A stretch of DNA of 64,000 bases from Leisingera sp. ANG1 (GCF_000203975.2 NZ_AFCF02000009.1:124001-188000); one strand, 5' to 3'. Counted from the stretch's first letter, positions 27,133-35,551 are shown. Notes: generated from the sequence alone by a model not told the origin. Made by a program: numbers and translations.

Positions 27133-27166
27133 AGGGCGGAGCATTGTGCTCCGCCCTTATTTTTAT
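27133..27166 (+). terminator. Rho-independent terminator
   Basis: A perfect 11-bp stem, AGGGCGGAGCA (27133-27143) and TGCTCCGCCCT (27147-27157), with a three-base loop, then TATTTTTAT. The T-run is on the plus strand only, so it ends rightward transcription from the DDAH operon or from an unrecognised RNA, ahead of the convergent nrdJ gene. Confidence 0.88.
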
Positions 27167-27246
27167 GGTTCATTTTTCAGGCTGGAAAACCGAAATTGTG
27201 GAATCCGGAAAAGGCACGGTGTGTCCGAAAACAGGACAAAGCCCGC

Positions 27247-29544
27247 TCACCCGCATTTCGAATGACCGCAGCTGCGGCAGGTCATGCAACCTTCGACCAT
27301 CTGCATATCGAACTGGCCGCAGCTCGGGCAGGCTTTGCCGCGGGGCTGGTTCAGGTTCACCACCTGCGCCTGCGGGTCGGACTTCAGGCCCATGCCCTCG
27401 CCTTCCAGGAAACCGGTTTTTACCATATGGGTCTCGATCACACCGCCGATCGCCGCCAGGATCGAGGGAATGTACTTGCCCTGCACCCAGGCGCCGCCGC
27501 GCGGGTCGAACACCGCCTTCAGCTCTTCGACGACAAAGGACACGTCCCCGCCGCGGCGGAACACGGCTGAGATCATCCGGGTCAGCGCCAGCGTCCAGGC
27601 GTAATGCTCCATGTTCTTGGAGTTGATGAACACTTCGAACGGGCGGCGGTGGCCGTTGATGATGATGTCGTTGATGGTGAGGTAGATCGCGTGCTCGCTG
27701 TCCGGCCACTTCAGCTTGTAGGTATGGCCCTCAAGGCTCTGCGGGCGGTCCAGCGGTTCGGACATGTAAACCACTTCGGCCCCGTCTTCACCCAAACCGC
27801 TTTCATGCGGCGCCTGCGCGGTCTCGCCCGGAGCGGTGTCGGCGCTCTCGCTCACCGACAGGACCGAGCCGGTCACGTCGTTCGGGCGGTAGGTGGTGCA
27901 GCCTTTGCAGCCCTGATCCCAGGCCTGCATGTAGACGTCCTTGAAGTCGTCAAAGGAGATGTCTTCCGGACAGTTGATGGTCTTGGAGATCGACGAGTCG
28001 ATCCACTTCTGCGCCGCCGCCTGCATCTTGACATGGGCCGCCGGGCTCAACGTCTGGGCGTTCACGAAATAGTCCGGCAGCTTGGCGTCCGCGCCAAACT
28101 TCTCACGGTACATCTGCACTGCGTAGTCGACCACTTCCTCCTCGGTGCGGCTGCCGTCCTTCTGCAGCACCTTTCGGGTATAGGCATAGGCGAAGACCGG
28201 CTCAATGCCCGAGGACACGTTGCCCGCATAAAGCGAAATGGTCCCGGTCGGCGCGATGGAAGTCAGCAGCGCGTTGCGGATGCCGTGTTCGCGGATGGCG
28301 TCGCGCACGTCTTCGTCCATGTTCAGCATGTTGCCGGAGTTCAGGTACTTGTCGGCGTCGAACAGCGGGAAGGCGCCTTTTTCCTTGGCAAGGTCCACCG
28401 ACGCCAGATAGGCGGCGCGTGCGATCGCGTGCAGCCATTCGTCGGTCTGGCGCGCTGCCTCGTCGGAGCCGTATTCCAGCCCAAGCATCAGAAGCGCATC
28501 GGCGAGGCCGGTCACGCCCAGGCCGATCCGGCGCTTGTTCTTCGCTTCCTGCGCCTGCGCCTCCAGCGGAAACTTGGAGACGTCGACCACGTTGTCCATC
28601 ATCCGCACTGCGGTGGCGACCAGTTCCTGCATTGCGGCCTGGTCCAGCTGGGCGTCTTTCTCAAACGGGCTGGCCACCAGCCGCGCCATGTTGATCGAGC
28701 CCAGCAGGCAGGCACCATAGGGCGGCAGCGGCTGCTCGCCGCAGGGGTTGGTGGCGCAGATATTCTCGATGTAGTTGAGGTTGTTGGCCTTGTTGATGCG
28801 GTCGATGAAGATCACGCCCGGTTCGGCATAGTCATAGGTCGCCTGCATGATCTTGTTCCACAGGTCGCGCGCCTCGACGGTGTGATAGACCTTGCCGTCG
28901 AACTGCAGCTCCCAGGAGCCGTCGGATTTCACTGCGTCCATGAAGTCATCTGTGACCAGCACCGACATGTTGAACATGCGCAGGCGGGCAGAGTCGGATT
29001 TGGCGGTGATGAAGGCCTCGATATCCGGGTGGTCGCAGCGCATCGTTGCCATCATCGCACCCCGGCGGGAGCCTGCGGACATGATGGTGCGGCACATCGC
29101 GTCCCACACATCCATGAACGACAGCGGGCCGGAGGCATCCGCCGCTACGCCTTTTACATCGGCACCGCGCGGCCGGATGGTGGAGAAGTCATAGCCGATG
29201 CCGCCACCCTGCTGCATGGTCAGCGCCGCCTCTTTCAGCATGTCGAAGATGCCCGACATGCTGTCCGGCACCGTGCCCATCACAAAGCAGTTGAACAGGG
29301 TCACCTGGCGCGCGGTGCCGGCGCCTGCGGTGATGCGGCCTGCGGGCAGGTATTTGAAGTCCTCCAGCGCGCCATAGAACTTCTCTTCCCACACGTCCGG
29401 CTTCTTCTCCGCCCGCGCCAGGTCGCGCGCGATGCGCCGCCATGTATCCTCGACAGTCACGTCGATCGGCGCGCCATCGGCCTGCTTGAAACGGTATTTC
29501 ATATCCCAGATCTGCTCGGCGATGGGGGCGGCAAAGCGGCTCAT
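27247..29544 (-). CDS. nrdJ: Adenosylcobalamin-dependent ribonucleotide reductase (class II)
   Basis: A 765-residue class II reductase that makes deoxyribonucleotides using a B12-derived thiyl radical, independent of oxygen. Visible motifs are the substrate-site loop with ATNPCGEQPLPPYGACLLG (active-site Cys and Glu), LFNCFVMGTVPDSM near the N-terminus and a C-terminal CPSCGQFDMQMVEG...CMTCRSCGHSKCG, the zinc-type cysteine tail that shuttles electrons. Gene length is typical of alphaproteobacterial NrdJ. It is divergent from a DUF1489 gene; two NrdR-like boxes and DnaA boxes lie in the shared upstream region. Confidence 0.95.
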   Translation of the reverse strand: MSRFAAPIAEQIWDMKYRFKQADGAPIDVTVEDTWRRIARDLARAEKKPDVWEEKFYGALEDFKYLPAGRITAGAGTARQVTLFNCFVMGTVPDSMSGIFDMLKEAALTMQQGGGIGYDFSTIRPRGADVKGVAADASGPLSFMDVWDAMCRTIMSAGSRRGAMMATMRCDHPDIEAFITAKSDSARLRMFNMSVLVTDDFMDAVKSDGSWELQFDGKVYHTVEARDLWNKIMQATYDYAEPGVIFIDRINKANNLNYIENICATNPCGEQPLPPYGACLLGSINMARLVASPFEKDAQLDQAAMQELVATAVRMMDNVVDVSKFPLEAQAQEAKNKRRIGLGVTGLADALLMLGLEYGSDEAARQTDEWLHAIARAAYLASVDLAKEKGAFPLFDADKYLNSGNMLNMDEDVRDAIREHGIRNALLTSIAPTGTISLYAGNVSSGIEPVFAYAYTRKVLQKDGSRTEEEVVDYAVQMYREKFGADAKLPDYFVNAQTLSPAAHVKMQAAAQKWIDSSISKTINCPEDISFDDFKDVYMQAWDQGCKGCTTYRPNDVTGSVLSVSESADTAPGETAQAPHESGLGEDGAEVVYMSEPLDRPQSLEGHTYKLKWPDSEHAIYLTINDIIINGHRRPFEVFINSKNMEHYAWTLALTRMISAVFRRGGDVSFVVEELKAVFDPRGGAWVQGKYIPSILAAIGGVIETHMVKTGFLEGEGMGLKSDPQAQVVNLNQPRGKACPSCGQFDMQMVEGCMTCRSCGHSKCG

Positions 29545-29663
29545 GTGTCGGTCCTTCGGCTCGTTCGGGCTTCATGAAAACGGCTCCGCTGCGGCAGCTC
29601 TTTCCGGGCACCGTGGCGAATCCATTTTTTGTTAAGGCTTACTTGCAGCAATAGCGTGGAGAA

Positions 29664-29710
29664 ACACAATACCTTGAAGTCGGTGATCCGTAAACTACTA
29701 TATACTGTCA
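29664..29710 (-). promoter_or_regulatory. Paired NrdR-like boxes upstream of nrdJ
   Basis: ACACAATACCTTGAAG (29664-29679) and CTACTATATACTGTCA (29695-29710) each match the 16-base NrdR consensus ACACWATATATWGTGT in most central positions (the first has a perfect left half). Their starts are exactly 31 bases apart, three helical turns, the usual spacing of NrdR box pairs in front of ribonucleotide reductase genes. They lie 120-166 bases before the nrdJ start. Repressor binding is inferred. Confidence 0.55.
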
Positions 29711-29726
29711 AAGCTCTGGACGACTC

Positions 29727-29746
29727 TGTGGGGAACCTGTGGATAA
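29727..29746. promoter_or_regulatory. DnaA box pair between nrdJ and the DUF1489 gene
   Basis: TGTGGATAA at 29738-29746 is an exact match to the reverse complement of the consensus DnaA box TTATCCACA, and a second, 7/9 match (TGTGGGGAA, 29727-29735) begins 11 bases earlier. The perfect box contains the likely GTG start codon of the DUF1489 gene. DnaA control of ribonucleotide reductase genes is known in Escherichia coli (nrdAB); here it is an inference. Confidence 0.45.
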
Positions 29747-30170
29747 GCGCGTGAATCTTGTGAAGCTTTCGGTCGGCACCGAAAGCGTCGACAGCCTGAT
29801 GGCCTGGCAGGAAATGCGCCGTGCGGAACTGCCGGAGGGCCTGCCGCGGCACGTCACCCGCATGTGGCCCAAGCGCGAGGCAGAGATCCTGAACGGCGGC
29901 TCGATCTACTGGGTGATCAAGGGGCTGATCCAGTGCCGCCAGCGCATCCTGCGGCTGGATGAGGTCATCGGCGAAGACGGCATCCGCCGCTGCGCCATCA
30001 TCCTGGACCCGGAGCTGCAGCGCACCCACACGGCGCCGAAACGCCCGTTCCAGGGCTGGCGCTACCTGAAGGCTGAAGACTCCCCTGCCGACCTGCCCGC
30101 AGGTAAAAAACAGGAGGAGCCGTTGCCGCTGGAACTTTCCCAGGCACTGGCGGAAATCGGGGTTATCTGA
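29739..30170 (+). CDS. DUF1489 family protein
   Basis: A 143-residue protein with the opening NLVKLSVGTESVDSLMAWQ and the block GSIYWVIKGLIQCRQRILRL, both characteristic of the alphaproteobacterial DUF1489 family, whose function is unknown. No signal peptide or membrane segment. The start is taken at the GTG of 29739, giving MDKRVNLVKL; a GTG four codons later is possible. It is divergent from nrdJ, sharing a control region with it, and is followed by a repeat element rather than a T-run terminator. Confidence 0.8.
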   Translation: MDKRVNLVKLSVGTESVDSLMAWQEMRRAELPEGLPRHVTRMWPKREAEILNGGSIYWVIKGLIQCRQRILRLDEVIGEDGIRRCAIILDPELQRTHTAPKRPFQGWRYLKAEDSPADLPAGKKQEEPLPLELSQALAEIGVI

Positions 30171-30202
30171 GGCAATCCGCTCCCCCCGCGGCAGCCTCGC
30201 CA

Positions 30203-30276
30203 GCGCCGGGCGTCAGCCCGGCGCACGGCCCAACCGAGGCGGAAACATCTGTGAAGTTTCCAGCAACGGGCGGGAG
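30203..30276 (+). repeat. Two-hairpin intergenic element, copy 1
   Basis: Downstream of the DUF1489 gene: hairpin 1 GCGCCGGGC-GTCA-GCCCGGCGC (30203-30224), box GGCCCAACCG (30227-30236), hairpin 2 GGAAAC-N9-GTTTCC (30241-30261), box ACGGGCGGGAG (30266-30276). The two boxes begin 39 bases apart, exactly as in the copy at 58953, while the hairpin sequences differ but stay paired. This points to a structured element, either RNA 3' end or repeat family. Confidence 0.6.
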
Positions 30277-30315
30277 CACCCCGGCATACGGCATGCACCC
30301 GGAACCAAAAATGCG

Positions 30316-30386
30316 CTCCCGCCCCCTTTTCAGGCATCCATAGATGCCTTGAAGGCGTTGGGCCAAGCCCGCGCGGGCGCGCGGGC
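30316..30386 (-). repeat. Two-hairpin intergenic element, copy 2 (inverted)
   Basis: On the minus strand after hisG: hairpin 1 is GCCCGCGCG-CC-CGCGCGGGC (30386-30367), box GGCCCAACG (30364-30356), hairpin 2 GGCATC-TATG-GATGCC, and GGGCGGGAG (30324-30316). The distance between the boxes is 38 bases against 39 in the other copies. With copy 1 it fills the gap between the convergent DUF1489 and hisG genes; the two facing GGGCGGGAGC ends form one larger inverted repeat, followed on the plus strand by CCTTTTC. Confidence 0.55.
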
Positions 30387-30394
30387 AGCAGCGC

Positions 30395-31093
30395 TTATTT
30401 GCGGTGTTCCAGCAGGTCCAGCAGCGTGTTCAGCGCCGCCTTCTCATCGGTGCCGTACTTCGCCACCCGGCTGCGCCACAGGGTGGCCTGCGACTTCAGC
30501 ACCAGACCGTCGTTCAAGAGCTTCAGGTGATTGGCCCGCAGCGTCTCGCCTGTGGAAGTGATGTCGGCCACCATTTCGGCGGTCTCGTTCTTCACCGTGC
30601 CTTCGGTCGCGCCCTGGCTGTCGACCAGCTGGTAATCCGCCACTCCGGCGTCGGTCAGGAACTCCCGCACCAGCCGGTGGTATTTGGTGGCGATCCGCAG
30701 CCGGTGGCCATGCGCCGCGCGGAACGCCGATGCGGCAGCGTCCAGATCATCCAGGGTGTCCACGTCGATCCAGAACTGCGGCACCGCCAGGATCAGATCG
30801 GCATGGCCGAAGCCCATTTCCGCCAGATCTTCCACCTGCTGCTCGAACCGCGGCAGCTTCTCCTGCACCAGATCGGTGCCGGTCACGCCCAGATGGATCC
30901 GCCCCGCAGCCAGTTCGCGCGGGACCTCTCCCGCCGACAGCAGCACCAGCTCCATATTCGACACACCTTCAACCGCGCCCGCGTATTCGCGGTCCGACCC
31001 GGTGCGAGACAGCGTCACGCCGCGTTTGGCAAACCAGTCAAAGGTCTTTTCCATCAGCCGCCCCTTGGACGGCACTCCCAGCTTCAGGGTCAT
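30395..31093 (-). CDS. hisG: ATP phosphoribosyltransferase, short form HisG
   Basis: A 232-residue catalytic subunit that joins ATP and PRPP in the first step of histidine synthesis. Its length marks the short HisG type, which lacks the C-terminal regulatory domain and needs HisZ. The opening LKLGVPSKGRLMEKTFDWF, GVTGTDLVQEK and the PRPP-loop region VDSQGATEGTVKNE are typical. The start overlaps the hisZ stop by four bases. It is the last gene of hisS-hisZ-hisG. Confidence 0.96.
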   Translation of the reverse strand: MTLKLGVPSKGRLMEKTFDWFAKRGVTLSRTGSDREYAGAVEGVSNMELVLLSAGEVPRELAAGRIHLGVTGTDLVQEKLPRFEQQVEDLAEMGFGHADLILAVPQFWIDVDTLDDLDAAASAFRAAHGHRLRIATKYHRLVREFLTDAGVADYQLVDSQGATEGTVKNETAEMVADITSTGETLRANHLKLLNDGLVLKSQATLWRSRVAKYGTDEKAALNTLLDLLEHRK

Positions 31094-32178
31094 TTGCGCG
31101 CCTCCTCAAGCTGCAGCATCAGGTCCGGGCGCAGCACACCACCCACTGCGGGGATCTCCTCGCCCTCCCCCAGCTGACGGGTCAGCGCATCATAACGCCC
31201 GCCGCTGGCAACCGGCGGCAGATCGGGGCGTGCTTCTGCATAAAAGCCAAAGACAAACCCGTCGTAGTACTCCATCGAGGTGCGCCCGTAGGAGGCCTCG
31301 AAATCGAGGTTGTCCACATCCACGCCGCGCGCCTTCATTGCCGCGGTGCGCGCATCCAGCCGGTCCAGCGCCGGGTTGATCTGCGGCAGATCCACCGCGA
31401 TGTCGCGCATCTGCTCAGTGGCAAAGGGCACAGTTTCCCGCACCGCCATCAGCGCTTCCAGCGCCAGCAATTCGTTTTCGGCTATTGGCGGATGCTTGGC
31501 ATCCTCGCGCAACGCCTCCACCCGCGCCTGCACCTCTGCCGCACGGCGCTTGCCGATCTCCACGGCAGAGCCGGTCAGGTCGCCCTCGGTTTCCAACAGC
31601 TTCCTGCGGCTTTCCGGCACCGGGCTACGGCCTGCAAAACGGTCCAGCAAGGAGCGGAAGCGGCGCGGCCGCCAGATATGGCGCATCAGCGCCGCCTTGC
31701 GCTTCTCGGTGGTGTTCAGCCCTTCGACCGCCGCCATCAGAATGCCGATGTCACCGGTCGCTGCGCGCAGCGGCAGCCCGCGCACCTGCAGCGCAAACAG
31801 CGAAAATACTTCCGCGTCCGCCGCCGCGGCACCATCACGCTCGAACACCTCATAGCCAACCTGCAAGTATTCGTTGGGCCGGTCCGGGTCGATCTCCTGG
31901 CGCCGGAACACCTCGCCGGAATAGGTATAGCGCGCAGGCTCGGCACCATGGCGCATATGCGCCTCCACCACCGGCACGGTGAAGTCGGGACGCAGCATCT
32001 GTTCGCCGCGCAAGGCGTCAGTGGTCACATAGGCACGCGCCCGGATGTCCTCACCGTAAAGATCCAGCAACGTGCCGGCCCGCTGCAGCAGCGGTGTGTC
32101 CACCACCTGCGCCCCTGCGGCCTCAAAGCGGACCCTCAGCTGGGCGGCGCGGGCCTGTATGTCGGAACGAAGCGTCAT
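31090..32178 (-). CDS. hisZ: ATP phosphoribosyltransferase regulatory subunit
   Basis: A 362-residue protein related to the catalytic domain of histidyl-tRNA synthetase but without tRNA charging; it binds short HisG and carries histidine feedback. Class II synthetase-like motifs are seen (LRPDFTVPVVEAHM; YSGEVFRRQEIDPDRPNEYLQ; a degenerate ASGGRYDAL near the end). The start at 32178 follows the hisS stop by two bases; the frame is open further upstream but within hisS. Confidence 0.94.
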   Translation of the reverse strand: MTLRSDIQARAAQLRVRFEAAGAQVVDTPLLQRAGTLLDLYGEDIRARAYVTTDALRGEQMLRPDFTVPVVEAHMRHGAEPARYTYSGEVFRRQEIDPDRPNEYLQVGYEVFERDGAAAADAEVFSLFALQVRGLPLRAATGDIGILMAAVEGLNTTEKRKAALMRHIWRPRRFRSLLDRFAGRSPVPESRRKLLETEGDLTGSAVEIGKRRAAEVQARVEALREDAKHPPIAENELLALEALMAVRETVPFATEQMRDIAVDLPQINPALDRLDARTAAMKARGVDVDNLDFEASYGRTSMEYYDGFVFGFYAEARPDLPPVASGGRYDALTRQLGEGEEIPAVGGVLRPDLMLQLEEARK

Positions 32179-32180
32179 GA

Positions 32181-33668
32181 TCAGCCCTGCCCGTCCAGGA
32201 TTTCGCGCACCTTGGCGACCAGTTCGGTGCGGGGCACTTCGAACTGGCTGGGGCGTTCCTTCCACTCTTCCAGCGTCGCGCTTTCGGCGATCTTGGCGCC
32301 CAGGATCAGGTCCTTGATCTGCACCACGCCATTGGCCTTCTCGTCACCGCCTTCAATCACCGCGACCGGAGAGTTCCGCTTGTCCGCGTACTTCAGCTGG
32401 TTGCCGAAGTTCTTGGGGTTGCCCAGATAGACCTCAGCCCGGATACCCGCATTGCGCAGCTCTGCCACCATCGCCTGATAATCCGCCATCCGGTCGCGGT
32501 CCATCACTGTGACCACAACCGGGCCGGTTGCCTCGGCGCTCAAACGCCCCTTGGCATGCAGCGCCGCCAGCAGCCGGTCAACGCCGACCGAGACACCCAC
32601 CGCAGGCACTTCCTGCCCTGTAAAGCGCTTGACCAGCCCGTCATAACGGCCACCACCAGAGACCGAGCCGAACTGCCGCTTGCGGCCTTTCTCGTCGAGG
32701 ATCTCAAAGGTCAGCTCCGCCTCGAACACCGGCCCGGTGTAATAGCCCAGCCCGCGCACAACCGAGGGGTCAATCTCGATCCGGTCCTTGCCGTAGCCGC
32801 CCGCGGCCAGCAGCTCACCGATCTGCTCGAGCTCGGCAATGCCGTCCTGACCGACCTTGCTGTCGCCCACGGCAGTGCGCAAGTTGGCGATGGTGCCCGC
32901 CGCATCTGCCGCCTTGGATGTCAGGAACGCCAGCACCGGCGCTGCTTGATCGTCCGACAGGCCAACCCCGTCGATAAAGGCGCCCGAGGCATCCAGGCGG
33001 CCTTTAGTCAGCAGTTCGCGCACGCCGGCCTCGCCCACCTTGTCGAACTTGTCGATGGTGCGCAGAACGTCGTCACGCTTGGCATCGCCATCACCCAGGC
33101 CCATCGCCTCCAGCACGCCGTTCAGAACCTTGCGGTTGTTGACCCGCACCAGGTAATCGCCGCGCGGAATGCCAACGGTTTCCAGCGTGTCGGACAGCAT
33201 CGCGCAAATCTCTGCATCCGCCGCCATCGAGGCCGTGCCGACAGTATCCGCATCGCACTGATAGAACTGGCGGAAGCGGCCCGGTCCTGGCTTCTCGTTG
33301 CGCCAGACCGGCCCCATCGCATAGCGGCGGTAAGGTGTCGGTAGGTCGTTGCGGTGCTGGGCATAGACCCGCGCCAGCGGCGCCGTCAGGTCATAACGCA
33401 GCGCCATCCAGTCGCCGTTGCCGTCCTCTTCGGTCTCCTGCCAGGCAAACACGCCTTCGTTCGGGCGGTCCACGTCGGGCAGGAATTTTCCCAAAGCTTC
33501 AACGGTTTCCACCGCCGAGCTTTCCAGCGCCTCAAACCCGTAATGATGATACACACCCGCGATGGCCCGCAGCATCTCGCTGCGCTGGGTCACCTCCGCA
33601 CCGAAATAGTCACGGAACCCCTTCGGCGTCTGCGCCTTGGGGCGGGGCTGTTTCTTCACTTTGGCCAT
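32181..33668 (-). CDS. hisS: Histidyl-tRNA synthetase
   Basis: A 495-residue class II synthetase that charges tRNA-His. Motif 2 is seen in [20 protein letters not shown], the histidine-binding loops in [15 protein letters not shown] and the motif 3 region in [10 protein letters not shown], with a C-terminal anticodon-binding domain from about residue 400. The start at 33668 ([20 protein letters not shown]) is chosen over one ten codons upstream because it matches the basic, conserved opening. First gene of the hisS-hisZ-hisG unit. Confidence 0.96.
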   Translation of the reverse strand: MAKVKKQPRPKAQTPKGFRDYFGAEVTQRSEMLRAIAGVYHHYGFEALESSAVETVEALGKFLPDVDRPNEGVFAWQETEEDGNGDWMALRYDLTAPLARVYAQHRNDLPTPYRRYAMGPVWRNEKPGPGRFRQFYQCDADTVGTASMAADAEICAMLSDTLETVGIPRGDYLVRVNNRKVLNGVLEAMGLGDGDAKRDDVLRTIDKFDKVGEAGVRELLTKGRLDASGAFIDGVGLSDDQAAPVLAFLTSKAADAAGTIANLRTAVGDSKVGQDGIAELEQIGELLAAGGYGKDRIEIDPSVVRGLGYYTGPVFEAELTFEILDEKGRKRQFGSVSGGGRYDGLVKRFTGQEVPAVGVSVGVDRLLAALHAKGRLSAEATGPVVVTVMDRDRMADYQAMVAELRNAGIRAEVYLGNPKNFGNQLKYADKRNSPVAVIEGGDEKANGVVQIKDLILGAKIAESATLEEWKERPSQFEVPRTELVAKVREILDGQG

Positions 33669-33865
33669 ATCCGGCCTCCTCACGGGTAGCGGTTTCACTC
33701 GCGTGGCGGTCTAACGGAAGCAGCCCCGCGCGGCAAGGCTGCGAAGGGTCCAGCACCTGCGTCCTTTCACCCGAAATTCTCATCTTGAACATGCGCGCGG
33801 CTTGGTGATGGACGCAGCCCGCCAAAGCGCCTATCTAAGCGCATCCGCAATCAAAGGTGTGACCC

Positions 33866-34060
33866 ATGCAGCATCTGGAAGAGCAAATCGCCCATCTGAC
33901 CCGCAGCGTGGACGAAATGAGCGACGTGATCGCCCGCCAGCAGCAGGAGATCGACGTGCTGACCCGCCGCGTTGCCATGCTGATGCAGCGCGAAGCCACC
34001 CGCGAGCAGGAAGGCACCGGTGGCGTGGTCTTCGCCGACGAACGCCCGCCGCATTACTGA
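33866..34060 (+). CDS. slyX: SlyX family protein
   Basis: A 64-residue coiled-coil protein: LEEQIAHLTRSVDEMSDVIA followed by a second heptad run (QQQEIDVLTRRVAMLMQRE) and the C-terminal ERPPHY that is typical of SlyX. Function in the cell is poorly defined. GTGTGACC rather than a strong ribosome site precedes the ATG. It is divergent from hisS and 98 bases ahead of the lysine-rich orphan. Confidence 0.85.
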   Translation: MQHLEEQIAHLTRSVDEMSDVIARQQQEIDVLTRRVAMLMQREATREQEGTGGVVFADERPPHY

Positions 34061-34158
34061 CGCCTGCCCCGAAAACCACGGTTTCCCTTGATCCAAGCGC
34101 CCGCGCCGCGCAGGCTGTCACATGTGTATTCTGTGACAAGTGATTGGGGGACACGGCC

Positions 34159-34782
34159 ATGGCACCATCCAACGACCCGGTGGAATTCGTCGAAAAAGGC
34201 ATCGATAGGCTCCACACCCGCGTGCTGTTTTACCTCAAGAAGGTCTGGAAACGCGTCCGCTCGCTGTTGATGCCCCTGCGCAAGTTCATGAAGAAAATGC
34301 TCTCGGCGGCCAAGTCCATCGCCAAGACCGCCGGCAAGAAGGCAGTCGCGCAGGTCACCTCTGCCGGGCAAACGGTGCTCAATCTGCTGGACCGGGTGGA
34401 GCAGATGCTGAAGACCATGATCAAGCTGGGCCAGCGCATCCTTGATACCATCCGCAAGAACACCGACCGTTCCCGTCTGGTCCGGGTGCTGAAAACCGTG
34501 GTCCGCAAATACGTCGAGATGTTCCGCCAGGTCTGGGGCTGGGTGCAGGAGATCTGGGAGCAGATCGGCCTGCTCGACACCGCGCTGTCGATCCTGAACC
34601 GCTTTGCCTCAGTGCTGCAAATCGTCTTTGGCTGGATCAAGGAGCTTACCACGATCCTGGGCGGCGTGAAGAAGGTGAAGGGGATGCTGAAAAAGGTGGT
34701 AAAAACCCTGCGGCTGGAAATGAAGGATGCCATCCGCCTGCTGAAAGACACCGCCAAGCTGCCAGTGCCGAAGGAGGCCTAA
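34159..34782 (+). CDS. Lysine/arginine-rich helical protein of unknown function
   Basis: A 207-residue protein I do not recognise. It has no signal peptide; from residue ~15 it is an almost unbroken series of amphipathic basic helices (FYLKKVWKRVRSLLMPLRKF, KSIAKTAGKKAVAQ, LKKVVKTLRLEMKDAIRLLK) with regularly placed Leu/Ile/Val/Trp. This could bind membranes or nucleic acid, or form helical bundles. GGGGGA lies seven bases before the ATG at 34159; a TTG five codons upstream is less likely. Codon use is like that of its neighbours. It follows slyX and precedes a stretch with a hairpin ACGGGC-N8-GCCCGT at about 34798. Confidence 0.65.
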   Translation: MAPSNDPVEFVEKGIDRLHTRVLFYLKKVWKRVRSLLMPLRKFMKKMLSAAKSIAKTAGKKAVAQVTSAGQTVLNLLDRVEQMLKTMIKLGQRILDTIRKNTDRSRLVRVLKTVVRKYVEMFRQVWGWVQEIWEQIGLLDTALSILNRFASVLQIVFGWIKELTTILGGVKKVKGMLKKVVKTLRLEMKDAIRLLKDTAKLPVPKEA

Positions 34783-34972
34783 GCCCGCGCCTGCCTCAAA
34801 CGGGCCTGCGGCAGCCCGTGGGATGGCGCCCCGGCGGTTGTGTTTGGCAGTTTATCCCGGCCAAGTCCGTAGAACTTATCCGGCGGAGCACTTTGCCTCA
34901 CCAGTGCGCCAGCCCGCCCGAACGGTCTGCCGCAGGCCCGGAGCGCTCCGCGCCGTTGTTCCGGGCCTGGGT

Positions 34973-35551
34973 TTATTCGTCCGATTCAAACATTACATCT
35001 GTGCGCAATGCGTATTTCACGCCAGACACCACAGGGTCCCCGCGGTGCGACAAAGGGTGATGAAAGAAAAGAGCCTTGCCGGTTGCAGGCTGAATGGTGA
35101 AATCCGCAAAACGGAAAGGCGAAAACACATCCGCGAAACTGGTTCCGCCACCCTCAAAGCCTTCGTTGAGATAAAGCATCATTGTAAAACGGCTCACGGT
35201 GCCATGTGCGCTGCGGTACTCCCCATCCTGATGCCAGTCGAAGAAATGGCCGGGATGATACCTGTACAATCGGAACCGCTCATTCACTCCAACCACCGCA
35301 GCGCCTTTGAACGGAGCAGAGAAGAATGGGCTCACTTTTTGCCACAAAGCTGCTGCAAGCACTGGGTCATCAAAGATCACCCGGTCATTGTTCCGGATAT
35401 CCGGAACCGCTTTGACACCGCATTCAGTGTTGATCGTCGCCCTTTTGAACCCAAGTTCATACGCCTTGGCGATCATCTGTGTGCAGAAATCTGAGGATAC
35501 AAATTCAGCCGCCTCGAAAACACGGCCATTCAATACATCGGGAATGTTCAC
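34973..35551 (-). CDS. 2-oxoglutarate/Fe(II) dioxygenase, prolyl-4-hydroxylase type
   Basis: A 192-residue non-heme iron oxygenase. The iron ligands are His107 and Asp109 in FFDWHQDGEY and His169 in HHPLSHRGDPV; Arg183 in YALRTDVMF is the 2-oxoglutarate anchor. The pattern around RLYRYHPGHFFDWHQDG resembles bacterial P4H-like proteins. The GTG at 35551 has GGAG eight bases before it and is preferred over a TTG at 35590. The gene stands alone, with non-coding DNA on both sides, so its substrate (protein or small molecule) cannot be inferred. GC content looks a little lower than in neighbouring genes. Confidence 0.8.
   Translation of the reverse strand: MNIPDVLNGRVFEAAEFVSSDFCTQMIAKAYELGFKRATINTECGVKAVPDIRNNDRVIFDDPVLAAALWQKVSPFFSAPFKGAAVVGVNERFRLYRYHPGHFFDWHQDGEYRSAHGTVSRFTMMLYLNEGFEGGGTSFADVFSPFRFADFTIQPATGKALFFHHPLSHRGDPVVSGVKYALRTDVMFESDE

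Noticed and set aside
27018-27626. Plus-strand open frame spanning the terminator before nrdJ
   Set aside because: It crosses a perfect terminator and continues antisense to nrdJ; no motif.
27604-29577. 657-codon plus-strand open frame opposite nrdJ
   Set aside because: Rich in His, Val, Arg and Gly with no domain pattern; an antisense shadow of a high-GC gene.
34790-34972. Further copy of the two-hairpin intergenic element after the lysine-rich orphan
   Set aside because: A hairpin (ACGGGC-N8-GCCCGT) and GC-rich text are present, but the GGCCCAACSG and GGGCGGGAG boxes at 38-39 base spacing are not.
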